From contig NZ_JACJVP010000001.1 in assembly GCF_014212125.1 (NCBI RefSeq), forward strand, positions 186,001 to 250,000: a stretch of DNA of 64,000 nucleotides, written 5' to 3'. Under the pieces are notes generated by a model. It ran no database searches. It had not been told where the DNA came from and saw nothing but the letters and a program-made list of their open reading frames with translations. Shown piece by piece: positions 35,959-43,980 of this stretch (position 1 is its first letter; each line of letters starts with the position of its first letter). Made by a program: the position numbers and the translations under genes. Source of the stretch: Cohnella nanjingensis (GTDB lineage Bacteria; Bacillota; Bacilli; Paenibacillales; Paenibacillaceae).

Positions 35959-36624
35959 TCATCTGTCTTCGGATAACGCATAGCCTTCCCGAGCGTCGCC
36001 TTGGGATCTGAACAACGTCTGGCGAAGCGCCCAGTCCGCGATCAGATAGACGATCTCGGCCAGCAGGATGCCGGCGGCTACGTCCGCGATGACGTGCTGC
36101 TTGATCATGACGGTCGATACGATGATCGCCGTACCGACCAGCAGGATCAGACAGCGCGCCCATCTGCCGAATGGGCGGAAAGATTTGATCATCAAATAGC
36201 TCGTGAGCACGTGAATGCTCGGGAAGCAGTTGTACGGCATATCATTGGCATAGACGAACCGCAGCAGGGCAGAGCTCCAGCCCGGACCTGGCGGCACCTC
36301 CGGACGGGAGACCGTCGTCTGGAAGACGAAGTAGATGACATAGCAGGTCACGAGTCCGAGGCAGAGCGCGGACAACGTCCGGAAGTAGAGCCTTGGGTCC
36401 TTCCGGAACAGTCCGATCAGCACCGCCGCGAGAAAAGGGTACCAAAGCGAATACGGGAGGACGAAGGCCGGAACGAACGGGGTCTTGTCGTCCATCGTCG
36501 TCGCGAGCGAGTATACGTTGAGGCCGGCGCGGTTGGAGAGGGTATAGATCACGCCTAGGGCTGGAATGGCGAGCATCCAGAGCAAGGGTCTTGCTTGCTT
36601 CCAAAATTGCAAGTTCATCATCAT
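35959..36624 (-). CDS. PAP2-superfamily membrane protein
   Basis: 221 residues, about six membrane helices. PAP2 motifs: CFPSIHVL (motif 2 with histidine) and KQHVIADVAAG (motif 3 histidine and aspartate), the layout of the Aur1/Ipt1-like branch that acts on lipids. Three consecutive ATG codons at the start; the exact one is uncertain. Convergent with the lipoprotein gene with 13 bases between. Confidence 0.8.
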   Translation of the reverse strand: MMMNLQFWKQARPLLWMLAIPALGVIYTLSNRAGLNVYSLATTMDDKTPFVPAFVLPYSLWYPFLAAVLIGLFRKDPRLYFRTLSALCLGLVTCYVIYFVFQTTVSRPEVPPGPGWSSALLRFVYANDMPYNCFPSIHVLTSYLMIKSFRPFGRWARCLILLVGTAIIVSTVMIKQHVIADVAAGILLAEIVYLIADWALRQTLFRSQGDAREGYALSEDR

Positions 36625-36788
36625 TCATACGCTCCGTGAGTAAGGGTTTGTTAGAGGCAGCGTTCAACCGAAAAGATCGGCAGACGAGCGCCGTCTCTTC
36701 CATCATATACGAAAGCGGAGCGAAAAATGGATGCAACCTCGGCAAATTTTCATAAAAAAACGAAAAACATGCCTATCGAAGCGCAAAA

Positions 36789-36826
36789 CGGCGGTTCGTC
36801 TACGTTTGCCGTAGCTCGAACCGCCG
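36789..36826 (-). terminator. Terminator of the broken aldo/keto reductase gene
   Basis: CGGCGGTTCG / CGAACCGCCG (36789-36798 and 36817-36826) with an inner CTACG/CGTAG stem; on the minus strand it is followed by TTTTG. Confidence 0.8.
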
Positions 36827-36836
36827 CAGCGCATCG

Positions 36837-37679
36837 TCAGAAATCGAAGTTGTCCGGATCGGGACCGACGCGCTTGTTCGCATTCAGGGCGTCGATACGG
36901 TCCATCTCGTCCGGCGTCAGCTCAAAATCGAAGACCGAGGCGTTCTCGGCGATCCGATGCGCCTTGGTCGACTTCGGAATCGTCACGACCCCGTGCTACA
37001 GGTCCCAGCGAAGAATCGTCTGGGCGACGGATTTGCCGTGTCCGGCCGCGATCTCCGAGAGCACGGGATGCTCCAGCAGTTGGCCCTGCATCAGGGGAGA
37101 CCAGGCTTCGAGCTGAATCTGCTCCTCTCGGGCGAATCGCAGCAGCTCTTGCTGCGTCAGCAGCGGGTGAAATTCAACCTGATTCACCATGGGCTTGATC
37201 TCCGCTTCGCGCATCAAGTCCTTGAGATGATGGATTTGGAAGTTGCTGACGCCGATCGCCTTGACGCTTCCTTCCTTGTACAAGGTTTCGAGCGCCCGCC
37301 AAGCTTCTTGGTATTTGCCGGCGACCGGCCAATGAATGAGATACAGATCCAGGTAGTCCAGTCCGAGCTTGCGCAAGCTGGTCTCGTAGGCGGCCAAGGT
37401 CGCTTCGTAGCCCAGATCGGCATTCCAGACCTTCGAGGTGACGAACAGGTCCGCTCTGGACAATCCGCCGGCGGCGAGCGCTTCTCGGATGCCTAGCCCG
37501 ACGCTGCCCTCATTGCCGTAGATTGCGGCCGTGTCGATGCTCCGATAGCCGTATCTCAAAGCCGACTTGACCGCTTCGACGAGTTCTGCGCCTTCTTCGA
37601 CTTGGAACACGCCAAGACCGAGCCGGGGCATCCGTACGCCGTTGCGCAAGACAGTCGTATGATGAATGGACGTAGTCAT
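36837..37679 (-). pseudogene. Aldo/keto reductase interrupted by one in-frame stop
   Basis: Reads as a full AKR5-type reductase (280 codons) from ATG 37679 (GGGAGGAATAGC upstream) to the stop at 36837, but codon 228 is TAG (complement of 36996-36998). Before it come the catalytic residues (D and Y in RSIDTAAIYGNE, K in VTSKVW, H in LIHWP); after it the frame goes on without other damage with HGVVTIPKSTKAHRI, the NADP-binding loop, and ends DPDNFDF. The expected residue at the stop is glutamine (RWDLQHGVV), one base change (CAG to TAG). Truncation would delete the cofactor loop, so the product is probably inactive unless the stop is suppressed. The terminator and start region are intact, so the lesion is recent. 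Confidence 0.85.
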
Positions 37680-37774
37680 TGCTATTCCTCCCATAGGTCA
37701 TTTAACGGATCGATCGTCGATCTCGTTGTCGAACATGGGCTATTATGAACCGTCCGGGCGGAGATGAACAGTAC

Positions 37775-37807
37775 GTACTTTGAAGTGCATGACGCACTAA
37801 AAAGTGC
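37775..37807. promoter_or_regulatory. Paired operator-like palindromes upstream of the broken reductase and MFS genes
   Basis: GTACTTTGAAGTGC (37775-37788) and GCACTAAAAAGTGC (37794-37807) share the form ACT-N4-AGT with centres 19 bases apart. This is the form of HxlR/MarR-type operators such as the YodB/HypR sites (TACT...AGTA). No hxlR gene is next to it. The 338 bases from 37680 to 38018 otherwise hold only the leader peptide and its RNA described below. Confidence 0.5.
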
Positions 37808-37916
37808 CTGCGCCGCCATGGCGCGAAAGCCGACGCGGAATTCGAACTTCCCAGAAAAGGAAAGTCTGTGTTACATTGTTCAAATCAGTCCGAATCGAAA
37901 AAAGGAGCAAGTCCGC

Positions 37917-37937
37917 ATGAACGGCTTCCCGATTTGA
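37917..37937 (+). CDS. Leader peptide MNGFPI upstream of the MFS exporter
   Basis: ATG at 37917 begins a six-codon frame (M-N-G-F-P-I) with its own ribosome-binding site AAAGGAGC about ten bases upstream. It ends 81 bases before the MFS start. Directly after its stop comes CTCCCCT, complementary to the MFS ribosome-binding site. This is the layout of antibiotic-responsive translation attenuators. Confidence 0.55.
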   Translation: MNGFPI

Positions 37938-37942
37938 GTTTC

Positions 37943-38009
37943 CTCCCCTGCGCAGCCAGTCGCGACATGTCCATCACGCAAAACTAAGGATTGTTTTGCA
38001 AAGGGGAGA
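37943..38009 (+). promoter_or_regulatory. Possible translation attenuator: anti-RBS and MFS ribosome-binding site
   Basis: CTCCCCT (37943-37949) is a perfect seven-base complement to AGGGGAG (38003-38009), the ribosome-binding site of the MFS gene. A six-pair hairpin GCAAAA/TTTTGC (37978-37983, 37995-38000) lies between. A ribosome stalled on the leader peptide (stop at 37937) would cover the anti-RBS and free the MFS start. Confidence 0.5.
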
Positions 38010-38018
38010 TTAACTATC

Positions 38019-39260
38019 ATGAAATCCCAGCGCGGATTTGGTTATTTATGGGCCGCGCAATCGCTGGCCTTGTTCGGCGACGCCTTCTATGTGATCGCCC
38101 TCGTAACGCTCGTGTACCGCGAGACCGGCACGGCAACCTTGACGGCGCTCGTTCCCATCGCGCGGGTGGGCGCGCTGCTCGTCAGCGGCATCCTGGCGCC
38201 GCTCGCGATCCGGCGCTATCCGCTCGTGCGCATCCTGCGCTTCGCCCAAGGGACGCAGACGCTTTTCCTTGTCCTGATGACGATCTATTGCGCGCTTTCG
38301 TCCGGCAAAGTCTCGCTGGGCATGCTCTTCCTGTTCATCGCGCTGGCCTCGCTCGCGGAAGGCTGCGTGGCGCCGGCGCGCAATTCGCTCTTGCCCCGGC
38401 TCGTGCCCGAGGATCGGCTCGTCAAGGCGAACGGCTACCTGTCCGCGACCGATCAGAGCGCCCAGTTCGTGGGCTGGGCCATAGGGGGCACGCTTGCGGC
38501 AACCATGGGCTCGGCGAACGTCCTCTGGTTGTCTGCGGGCTTGTTCACGCTGTTGCTGGCTGCCGTGTTCGGGATTCGAGAAAAGGATTCATCGATTCCG
38601 CATGACCGCGCGGCGGAGGCGGAGGCTTCCAAATGGCAGACGATCCGCGAGGGTTGGGTCGTCATCTGGCGTTCTCGACTCCTGCGGACGGTCACCTTCA
38701 CCGAAGTGGTCGAAGGCGTCGCCGGCGGCGTCTGGGCCGGCGCGCTCATGCTCGTCTTCGTCCAGGAGCAGTTGCACCTGGGCGAGGAGTGGTGGGGCTT
38801 CCTCAACGCCAGCTATCTGATCGGCGCCATCGCGGGCGGCTTGATCGCGCTCTCCCTCTCCCGGCGAATCGACCGCGCGCTAGGCGCCTTCGCGATCGGC
38901 GGAGCGTTCATCTTCGGCGCGCTGACGCTCGCGTATGCCTTCGCGCAAGTCCCGGGGTATGCGCTGGCGATCAGCCTGCTGCTCGGGCCGCCGTATCAGA
39001 TGAAGGACATCGCCAAGCGGACGTTGTTCCAGAAAAACGTGGACGCGGCCCTTCTTCCCAAGGTGTTCTCCGCGCACGGCACGGTGCTGTACGCCACGTT
39101 CGGCATCTCCGTCTTCGTCATGAGCGCGGTGAGCGACCTGCTGGGCATTCAGGCCGCCTATCTCGTCTCCGCGCGTCTGTTCCTGGCCTCGACTGCGTTC
39201 GCCAGCTTGAACTGGAAGGCTTACCGGACGACCGAGCTGCGTTCGGACCGAAGCGCCTGA
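38019..39260 (+). CDS. MFS transporter, macrolide-efflux/EntS-like (MFS_3) group
   Basis: 413 residues, about 12 membrane helices. The N-terminus FGYLWAAQSLALFGDAFYVIALVTLVY and the loop with ARNSLLPRLVPEDRLVKANGYLSATDQSAQ (cited as NSLLPRLVPEDRLVKANGY) are typical of the MFS_3 branch, which includes Mef-type macrolide exporters and EntS. Loops are short and basic. AAAGGGGAG ribosome-binding site precedes the ATG. The upstream leader peptide and RNA pairing suggest induction by a ribosome-targeting drug. Substrate inferred only. Confidence 0.85.
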   Translation: MKSQRGFGYLWAAQSLALFGDAFYVIALVTLVYRETGTATLTALVPIARVGALLVSGILAPLAIRRYPLVRILRFAQGTQTLFLVLMTIYCALSSGKVSLGMLFLFIALASLAEGCVAPARNSLLPRLVPEDRLVKANGYLSATDQSAQFVGWAIGGTLAATMGSANVLWLSAGLFTLLLAAVFGIREKDSSIPHDRAAEAEASKWQTIREGWVVIWRSRLLRTVTFTEVVEGVAGGVWAGALMLVFVQEQLHLGEEWWGFLNASYLIGAIAGGLIALSLSRRIDRALGAFAIGGAFIFGALTLAYAFAQVPGYALAISLLLGPPYQMKDIAKRTLFQKNVDAALLPKVFSAHGTVLYATFGISVFVMSAVSDLLGIQAAYLVSARLFLASTAFASLNWKAYRTTELRSDRSA

Positions 39261-39362
39261 TCAGCGGAGGCTTCATCCGTCATCGGGCATTCGTAACGAT
39301 TGAAGAACATTCCTGCAAGCGGCGATAATGCTTTATAATGATAGGAAAGGAAATGAGGGCCA

Positions 39363-39824
39363 TTGCAGAGGGGTGTCGGAAGGAAGCGCGTCTTTTACGT
39401 TTGCATGCTATTTGTCTTTTTCTGTACCGCATGCGCTCCCGAACATCCGATTGGGCTCGAACGACAAAGCCTCGTGAGATGGCACGAACAAGAAAACGAA
39501 TTAGAGGTGTATGCGGCGGTAGCCAATACGACCGAGCGAGAGGTTTCCTTTGAAGCTTCCGTCGTGATGCTAAAGACGGAGACAAGAGAGGCGGCGGGGG
39601 TTGAGTCAACGCCCTTGGAGACGGACGACAGAAACGGAAAAACGCCGTTTCGCCTTGCGCCGCATAACGAGACGGTCTTCCATCGCAGCTTTAAAACGAA
39701 TCGTCCTTTGACGCAAGCGATGTTAACCAAAGGGGTCGGAATCCAAATCGCAAGTTCGGGAAAGAGCTATCTGATTCCGATCTCTTATGGAGAAGTTGAG
39801 GCGGCATCCTCTCCGAATCCATAG
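39363..39824 (+). CDS. Hypothetical secreted or lipid-anchored protein
   Basis: 153 residues from TTG 39363 (GAAATGAGGG upstream). Hydrophobic segment VFYVCMLFVFFCTAC ends at a cysteine, but C-T-A-C is a poor lipobox, so lipidation is uncertain. The mature part is a small beta-rich domain (ELEVYAAVANTTEREVSFEASVVML), reminiscent of Ig-like stress or copper-related domains. A+T-richer than neighbours. Function unknown. Confidence 0.6.
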   Translation: MQRGVGRKRVFYVCMLFVFFCTACAPEHPIGLERQSLVRWHEQENELEVYAAVANTTEREVSFEASVVMLKTETREAAGVESTPLETDDRNGKTPFRLAPHNETVFHRSFKTNRPLTQAMLTKGVGIQIASSGKSYLIPISYGEVEAASSPNP

Positions 39825-39859
39825 CCCCGGTCTTGCTGGGAAGAAAACGGCGATATCAA

Positions 39860-39903
39860 AAGAAGCTGGCCCCGGTTCGATACCGGGCGCCGGCTTCTTT
39901 CGT
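39860..39903 (+). terminator. Rho-independent terminator
   Basis: AAGAAGCTGG / CCGGCTTCTT (39860-39869 and 39890-39899) with an inner CCCGG/CCGGG stem, then TTTCGTT. Ends the 39363 gene and isolates the fsa operon. Confidence 0.85.
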
Positions 39904-39997
39904 TCATCGTCGCCCGATCCGCGGATGCCACTATTGTTCGGCTGCCGTTAAAGACATATATAACACACTATATATTTAAATATTGTGTCATAATTAT

Positions 39998-40017
39998 ATT
40001 TATGGTATACCATAAAT
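39998..40017. promoter_or_regulatory. Perfect 20-base palindrome upstream of fsa, GntR-type operator
   Basis: ATTTATGGTATACCATAAAT is a perfect palindrome 40 bases upstream of the fsa start. Its core TGGTATACCA is the common operator form of FadR-subfamily GntR regulators. The flanking 39955-40000 is very A+T-rich with a second imperfect dyad around 39964-39988. TTGTGT (39983-39988) followed after 17 bases by TATACC suggests the promoter overlaps the palindrome. Confidence 0.6.
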
Positions 40018-40056
40018 AGCTCGCCAACCATTCGTAAAAACGAGGAGAGATCGTGG

Positions 40057-40704
40057 ATGAAGTTCTTTCTGGATACGGGGAATGTAGAAGAGATCAGACG
40101 GATCGTGAAGCTGGGCCTGGTCGACGGCGTCACGACGAACCCTTCGCTCATCGCGAAGGAAGGAAGGGACTTCAAGCAAGTCATCCAAGAGATCTGCGGC
40201 ATCGTCTCCGGTCCGGTCAGCGCCGAAGTCATCGGCCTGGAGGCGGAAGGCATGATCCGCGAGGCGCATGACATCGCGCAATGGGCGCCCAACGTCGTCG
40301 TCAAGCTGCCGATGACCGAAGCGGGTCTGGAGGCGACCTATCAGCTGGCGCAGGAAGGCATCAAGACGAACGTGACCCTCGTGTTCAGCGTCGCGCAGGG
40401 ACTGATGGCCGCCAAGGCGGGAGCGACGTACATCAGTCCGTTCGTCGGCCGGTTGGACGATATCGGCGTCGACGGCATGGCGCTCGTGAAGAACCTTGGC
40501 CTCGTGCTGCAGCAGTACGGCCTGCGGACCGAGATCATCGCGGCGAGCATCCGTTCGATCGCGCATGTAGAGCTGGCTGCACTCGCGGGCGCGCATATCG
40601 CCACGATCCCGGGTTCTCTGCTGCCGACGCTCTGGAAGCATCCGCTTACGGATATCGGGATTGCCCGATTCCTGAAGGATTGGGAGTCCGTCCCGAAGAC
40701 GTAA
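40057..40704 (+). CDS. fsa: Fructose-6-phosphate aldolase/transaldolase-like protein
   Basis: 215 residues, the length of the small FSA/TalC subfamily. Family start [27 protein letters not shown], the Schiff-base lysine in VVVKLPMT, then [12 protein letters not shown] and [11 protein letters not shown]. In the B. subtilis genome the equivalent (ywjH) lies elsewhere; here it leads an operon for gluconeogenesis. May act as transaldolase in the pentose phosphate pathway. AGGAGAGATCG before the ATG. Confidence 0.92.
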   Translation: MKFFLDTGNVEEIRRIVKLGLVDGVTTNPSLIAKEGRDFKQVIQEICGIVSGPVSAEVIGLEAEGMIREAHDIAQWAPNVVVKLPMTEAGLEATYQLAQEGIKTNVTLVFSVAQGLMAAKAGATYISPFVGRLDDIGVDGMALVKNLGLVLQQYGLRTEIIAASIRSIAHVELAALAGAHIATIPGSLLPTLWKHPLTDIGIARFLKDWESVPKT

Positions 40705-40737
40705 ATACAGCCGCCCGAATAAAAGGAGGGAGCGTTC

Positions 40738-41382
40738 ATCGAACTCACGCCGCGCCAGCTCGAGATCGTCGAGCTCGTCAAGCAGCACGCTCCGATCACG
40801 GGAGAACAAATCGCCGAGCTGCTCGGCGTCAGCCGACCGACCATCCGGTCGGACTTGTCCGTCCTGGTCATGCTCGGGTTCGTCGACGCCAAGCCGAAGG
40901 TCGGATACTTCATCGGCAACGCGCTCCGGCCCGAGAGCGCCGTGCAGCATCAACTGCGCAATTGGAAGGTCAAAGACCGGATGAGCCGTCCGGTCGTCAT
41001 CCAGGAGAACGCGACGGTGAACGACGCCGTCATCAGCCTGTTCGTCGACAACGTCGGGAGTCTGATCGTGACGAACGAGGAAGGCAGACTGATCGGCATG
41101 GTGTCGCCCAAGGATCTGCTGAAGGTCGCGATCGGGAACACGGGCGCCGGGGCCATCCCGATCCGGATGGTCATGACGAAGCATTCCCAGCTCGTAACTA
41201 TCTCGCCGGAGGACTCCATCGCGGAGGCCGCGCGGCGCATGATGGTTCATCAAGTGAACAGCCTGCCCGTCATTCGGCCGGACGGCACGGCGGATGACCG
41301 CAGCAGCGGTCTCGAAGTGGTCGGACGGATCACGAAGACGAACATTACGCAAGCGCTGGTCGAATTGGCCACGGACTTGTAA
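40738..41382 (+). CDS. ccpN: CcpN, gluconeogenesis repressor, with apparent ATC start
   Basis: 214 residues. N-terminal helix-turn-helix (LTPRQLEIVELV...ITGEQIAELLGVSRPTIRSDL) and two CBS domains, as in B. subtilis CcpN (212 residues), which represses gapB and pckA when glucose is present and binds ATP/ADP. No ATG, GTG or TTG is available upstream of the DNA-binding domain: the frame is closed by TAA at 40720, and the only candidate is ATC 40738, seven bases after AAGGAGGG. The next ATG lies at 40870, beyond the DNA-binding domain. Followed by yqfL as in other Bacillota. Confidence 0.88.
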   Translation: MELTPRQLEIVELVKQHAPITGEQIAELLGVSRPTIRSDLSVLVMLGFVDAKPKVGYFIGNALRPESAVQHQLRNWKVKDRMSRPVVIQENATVNDAVISLFVDNVGSLIVTNEEGRLIGMVSPKDLLKVAIGNTGAGAIPIRMVMTKHSQLVTISPEDSIAEAARRMMVHQVNSLPVIRPDGTADDRSSGLEVVGRITKTNITQALVELATDL

Positions 41383-41400
41383 GTCGCAGGGGGAATGCTC

Positions 41401-42210
41401 ATGTCCGCGGATCGTCTGAAGACGATATTCGTATGCTCGGACGCGGTCGGCGAGACGGCCGAAGCGGTCGCCAAGGCGGCGATGCGCCAGTTCGCCACCG
41501 CGCAAGTGAAGATCAAGCGTTACGGGAACGTGAAGCAAGAAGATGAAGTCCGGGCCATCATCCAGGAAGCGGCCGCGACCGGCGGCTTCATCGCCTATAC
41601 GCTCGTACAGCCGGAGCTCCGGGAGACGATGCGCGAGGACGCGATCCGTTACGGCGTCCGCGCGGTGGACGTGATGGGCCCGATGATGCAGGCGTTCATC
41701 GACACGTTCAACGATTCCCCGAAGTATCAGCCGGGACTGCTGCACGAGATGGACGATCATTACTTCCGCAAGATCGAAGCGGTCGAGTTCGCCGTACGCT
41801 ACGACGACGGGAAGGACGCCCGAGGCCTGCTGCAGGCCCAAGTCGTGCTGGTCGGCGTATCGCGGACGTCCAAGACGCCGCTCAGCATCTACCTGGCGCA
41901 CAAGGGCATCAAAACGGCGAATTATCCGATCACGCCGGAGGTGAAGCCGCCGGAGGAGTTGTTCGCGAAGTCCGCGCGGCGTCTGATCATCGGACTCACG
42001 ATGAAGCCCGAGCGGCTGCTTAAGATTCGCACCGAACGGCTGCGCGCGCTGGGCTTGCCGGTGCACGCGCACTACGCCTCGCTGGAGCGGATCGAGAGAG
42101 AGCTGCAGTTCGCGGAAGCGCTGATGGACCGTCTCGGGTGTCCGGTCATCGACGTGACGGAACGCGCGATCGAAGAGACCGCGGGACTCATCGTCGAATC
42201 GATGGCGTAA
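41401..42210 (+). CDS. yqfL: YqfL/PpsR, bifunctional PPDK/PEP-synthase regulatory kinase-pyrophosphorylase
   Basis: 269 residues. ATG 41401 preferred over 41395 because of distance to the GGGGG ribosome-binding site. Family P-loop GVSRTSKTP at 152-160 and the N-terminal IFVCSDAVGETAEAVAKAA. The family phosphorylates and dephosphorylates pyruvate phosphate dikinase or PEP synthase. In B. subtilis the homologue YqfL is encoded with CcpN and modulates its activity. Eighteen bases after ccpN. Confidence 0.92.
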   Translation: MSADRLKTIFVCSDAVGETAEAVAKAAMRQFATAQVKIKRYGNVKQEDEVRAIIQEAAATGGFIAYTLVQPELRETMREDAIRYGVRAVDVMGPMMQAFIDTFNDSPKYQPGLLHEMDDHYFRKIEAVEFAVRYDDGKDARGLLQAQVVLVGVSRTSKTPLSIYLAHKGIKTANYPITPEVKPPEELFAKSARRLIIGLTMKPERLLKIRTERLRALGLPVHAHYASLERIERELQFAEALMDRLGCPVIDVTERAIEETAGLIVESMA

Positions 42211-42265
42211 GCCGTTCAAGCTCGCGTCCTCGGCATATAGGTTCTGAAGAGAGAGGGGAATGGGA

Positions 42266-43246
42266 ATGGAAAGAGAGTTGGCGCTTGAGATCGTGCGCGT
42301 CACGGAGCTCGCCGCCTTGGCTTCGGCGCCGTGGATGGGCCGGGGAGACAAGATCGGCGCGGACGGCGCGGCGACGACGGCGATGCGGGCCATGTTCGAT
42401 ACCGTCTCGATTCAAGGAACGGTCGTCATCGGCGAAGGGGAGATGGACGAGGCGCCGATGCTGTATATCGGCGAGGCGGTCGGCAGCGCCAACGGGCCGG
42501 AAGTCGACGTCGCCGTCGATCCGCTGGAGGGCACGGAGATCGTGGCCAAAGGGCTCAACAACGCGATGTCCGTCATCGCCGTCGCGAGCAAGGGGAATCT
42601 GCTGCACGCGCCGGATATGTATATGGAGAAGCTGGCGGTAGGTCCCGCGCTCGCGGGCAAGCTCAGCTTGAGCGATCCGATCGAGGCGACGCTGCGCAAG
42701 GCGGCGGAGTCGCTCGGGAAGCAGATTCACGACCTCACGGTCATGATCCTGGATCGCGTCCGTCATGAATCCATCATCCGGAGCTTGCGCAAAGCGGGCG
42801 TACGCATCAAGTTCCTCTCCGACGGCGACGTGGCCGGCGCGATGGCGCCCGCGTTCCCGGAAGCGGGCATCGATCTGTACGTCGGTTCTGGAGGCGCGCC
42901 CGAAGGGGTGCTGGCCGCGGCCGCGCTGCAGTGCCTGGGCGGAGAGCTGCAGGGAAGGCTGATGCCCGCGGACGGGAACGAGTACAACCGCTGCATCGAG
43001 ATGGGGATCACGGATCCGTACCGCGTGCTCTCGATGGCCGATATGGTCGGGACCGGGGACGTCATCTTCGCGGCGACCGGCGTGACGCCGGGCGAATTCC
43101 TCGGCGGCGTACGCTATATGGCCGACCAGCGCGCGGAGACGCACTCGATCGTTATGCGCAGCTCGACGCGCACGATCCGCTTCATCCGCTCGCTGCACTA
43201 CTTGCCGAACAAGAAGCTGCTAGGAGCGTCCGGAGACCGCGTTTAG
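42266..43246 (+). CDS. glpX: Fructose-1,6-bisphosphatase, class II
   Basis: 326 residues. ATG 42266 preferred over 42260 because GAGGGG is too close to the latter. Family motifs: GRGDKIGADGAAT, GEGEMDEAPML and the metal-site VDPLEGT, then GSGGAPEGV. Hydrolyses fructose 1,6-bisphosphate in gluconeogenesis. Forms a unit with fsa, ccpN and yqfL, all concerned with the glycolysis/gluconeogenesis switch. Confidence 0.93.
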   Translation: MERELALEIVRVTELAALASAPWMGRGDKIGADGAATTAMRAMFDTVSIQGTVVIGEGEMDEAPMLYIGEAVGSANGPEVDVAVDPLEGTEIVAKGLNNAMSVIAVASKGNLLHAPDMYMEKLAVGPALAGKLSLSDPIEATLRKAAESLGKQIHDLTVMILDRVRHESIIRSLRKAGVRIKFLSDGDVAGAMAPAFPEAGIDLYVGSGGAPEGVLAAAALQCLGGELQGRLMPADGNEYNRCIEMGITDPYRVLSMADMVGTGDVIFAATGVTPGEFLGGVRYMADQRAETHSIVMRSSTRTIRFIRSLHYLPNKKLLGASGDRV

Positions 43247-43284
43247 CGGATGGCGGATATCGGATGGCGGTCGGCGGTCATTTC

Positions 43285-43980
43285 CTAAATCATAAACTTA
43301 TAGCCAATGCCCCACACGGTCTTAATGTGTCGGGGCTCTTTGGGGTTCGCTTCGAGCTTCCGGCGGAGATGGGTGATATGGACGTCCATCGCGCGCACGC
43401 TCACGTACGAATCGATCCCGCGCACCGCGTTAAGCAGCTCTTCGCGGCTGAACACCCGGCCCGGGTGCTGGCAGAACAGCTTCATCATCTCGTATTCGGA
43501 GAAAGTCGTATCGATCGGTTCGCCGTTCAACAGAATCGTGCGCCGCTCCGTATCGAGGGTGATGCGCCGCCCCGTCCCTTCCTTGATCGACGCGTCGCCC
43601 GCCGGCGGGCGATACGCCGTTCGGCGCAGCAGCGCTTGAATTCGGACTTTGAGCTCGTGCATGCTGAACGGCTTGCAGAGATAGTCGTCGGCTCCCGAAC
43701 TGATCGCTTGGATCCGATCGCCAACCGCGGTCTTCATGGACGTCACGATCATCGGCACGTCTGATTTCTGCCGGATGTCGGCGCACAGCGAAGTTCCCTC
43801 GGCATCCGGCAGCACGAGATCCAGGATCAAGACGTCCGGATCAAATGCCGCCAGCTCGGCGAATCCCGCCCGCGCCGTCTCGACGCGTTTCACCTCGAAG
43901 CCCTCTTCGGCCAAATACAAGGTTAACATCTCTCCGACGATCGGGTCATCCTCAATGATCAGGATCTTCGTCAAGGACAT
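43285..43980 (-). CDS. OmpR/PhoB-family response regulator
   Basis: 231 residues. Receiver domain with acidic pair IIEDD, phospho-acceptor aspartate in VLILDLVLPD, T/S in IVTSMKT and K in LCKPFS; C-terminal winged-helix DNA-binding domain ending VWGIGYKF. Start overlaps the end of the hybrid kinase gene by ten bases, so the pair is one operon and a cognate phosphorelay. Confidence 0.93.
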   Translation of the reverse strand: MSLTKILIIEDDPIVGEMLTLYLAEEGFEVKRVETARAGFAELAAFDPDVLILDLVLPDAEGTSLCADIRQKSDVPMIVTSMKTAVGDRIQAISSGADDYLCKPFSMHELKVRIQALLRRTAYRPPAGDASIKEGTGRRITLDTERRTILLNGEPIDTTFSEYEMMKLFCQHPGRVFSREELLNAVRGIDSYVSVRAMDVHITHLRRKLEANPKEPRHIKTVWGIGYKFMI

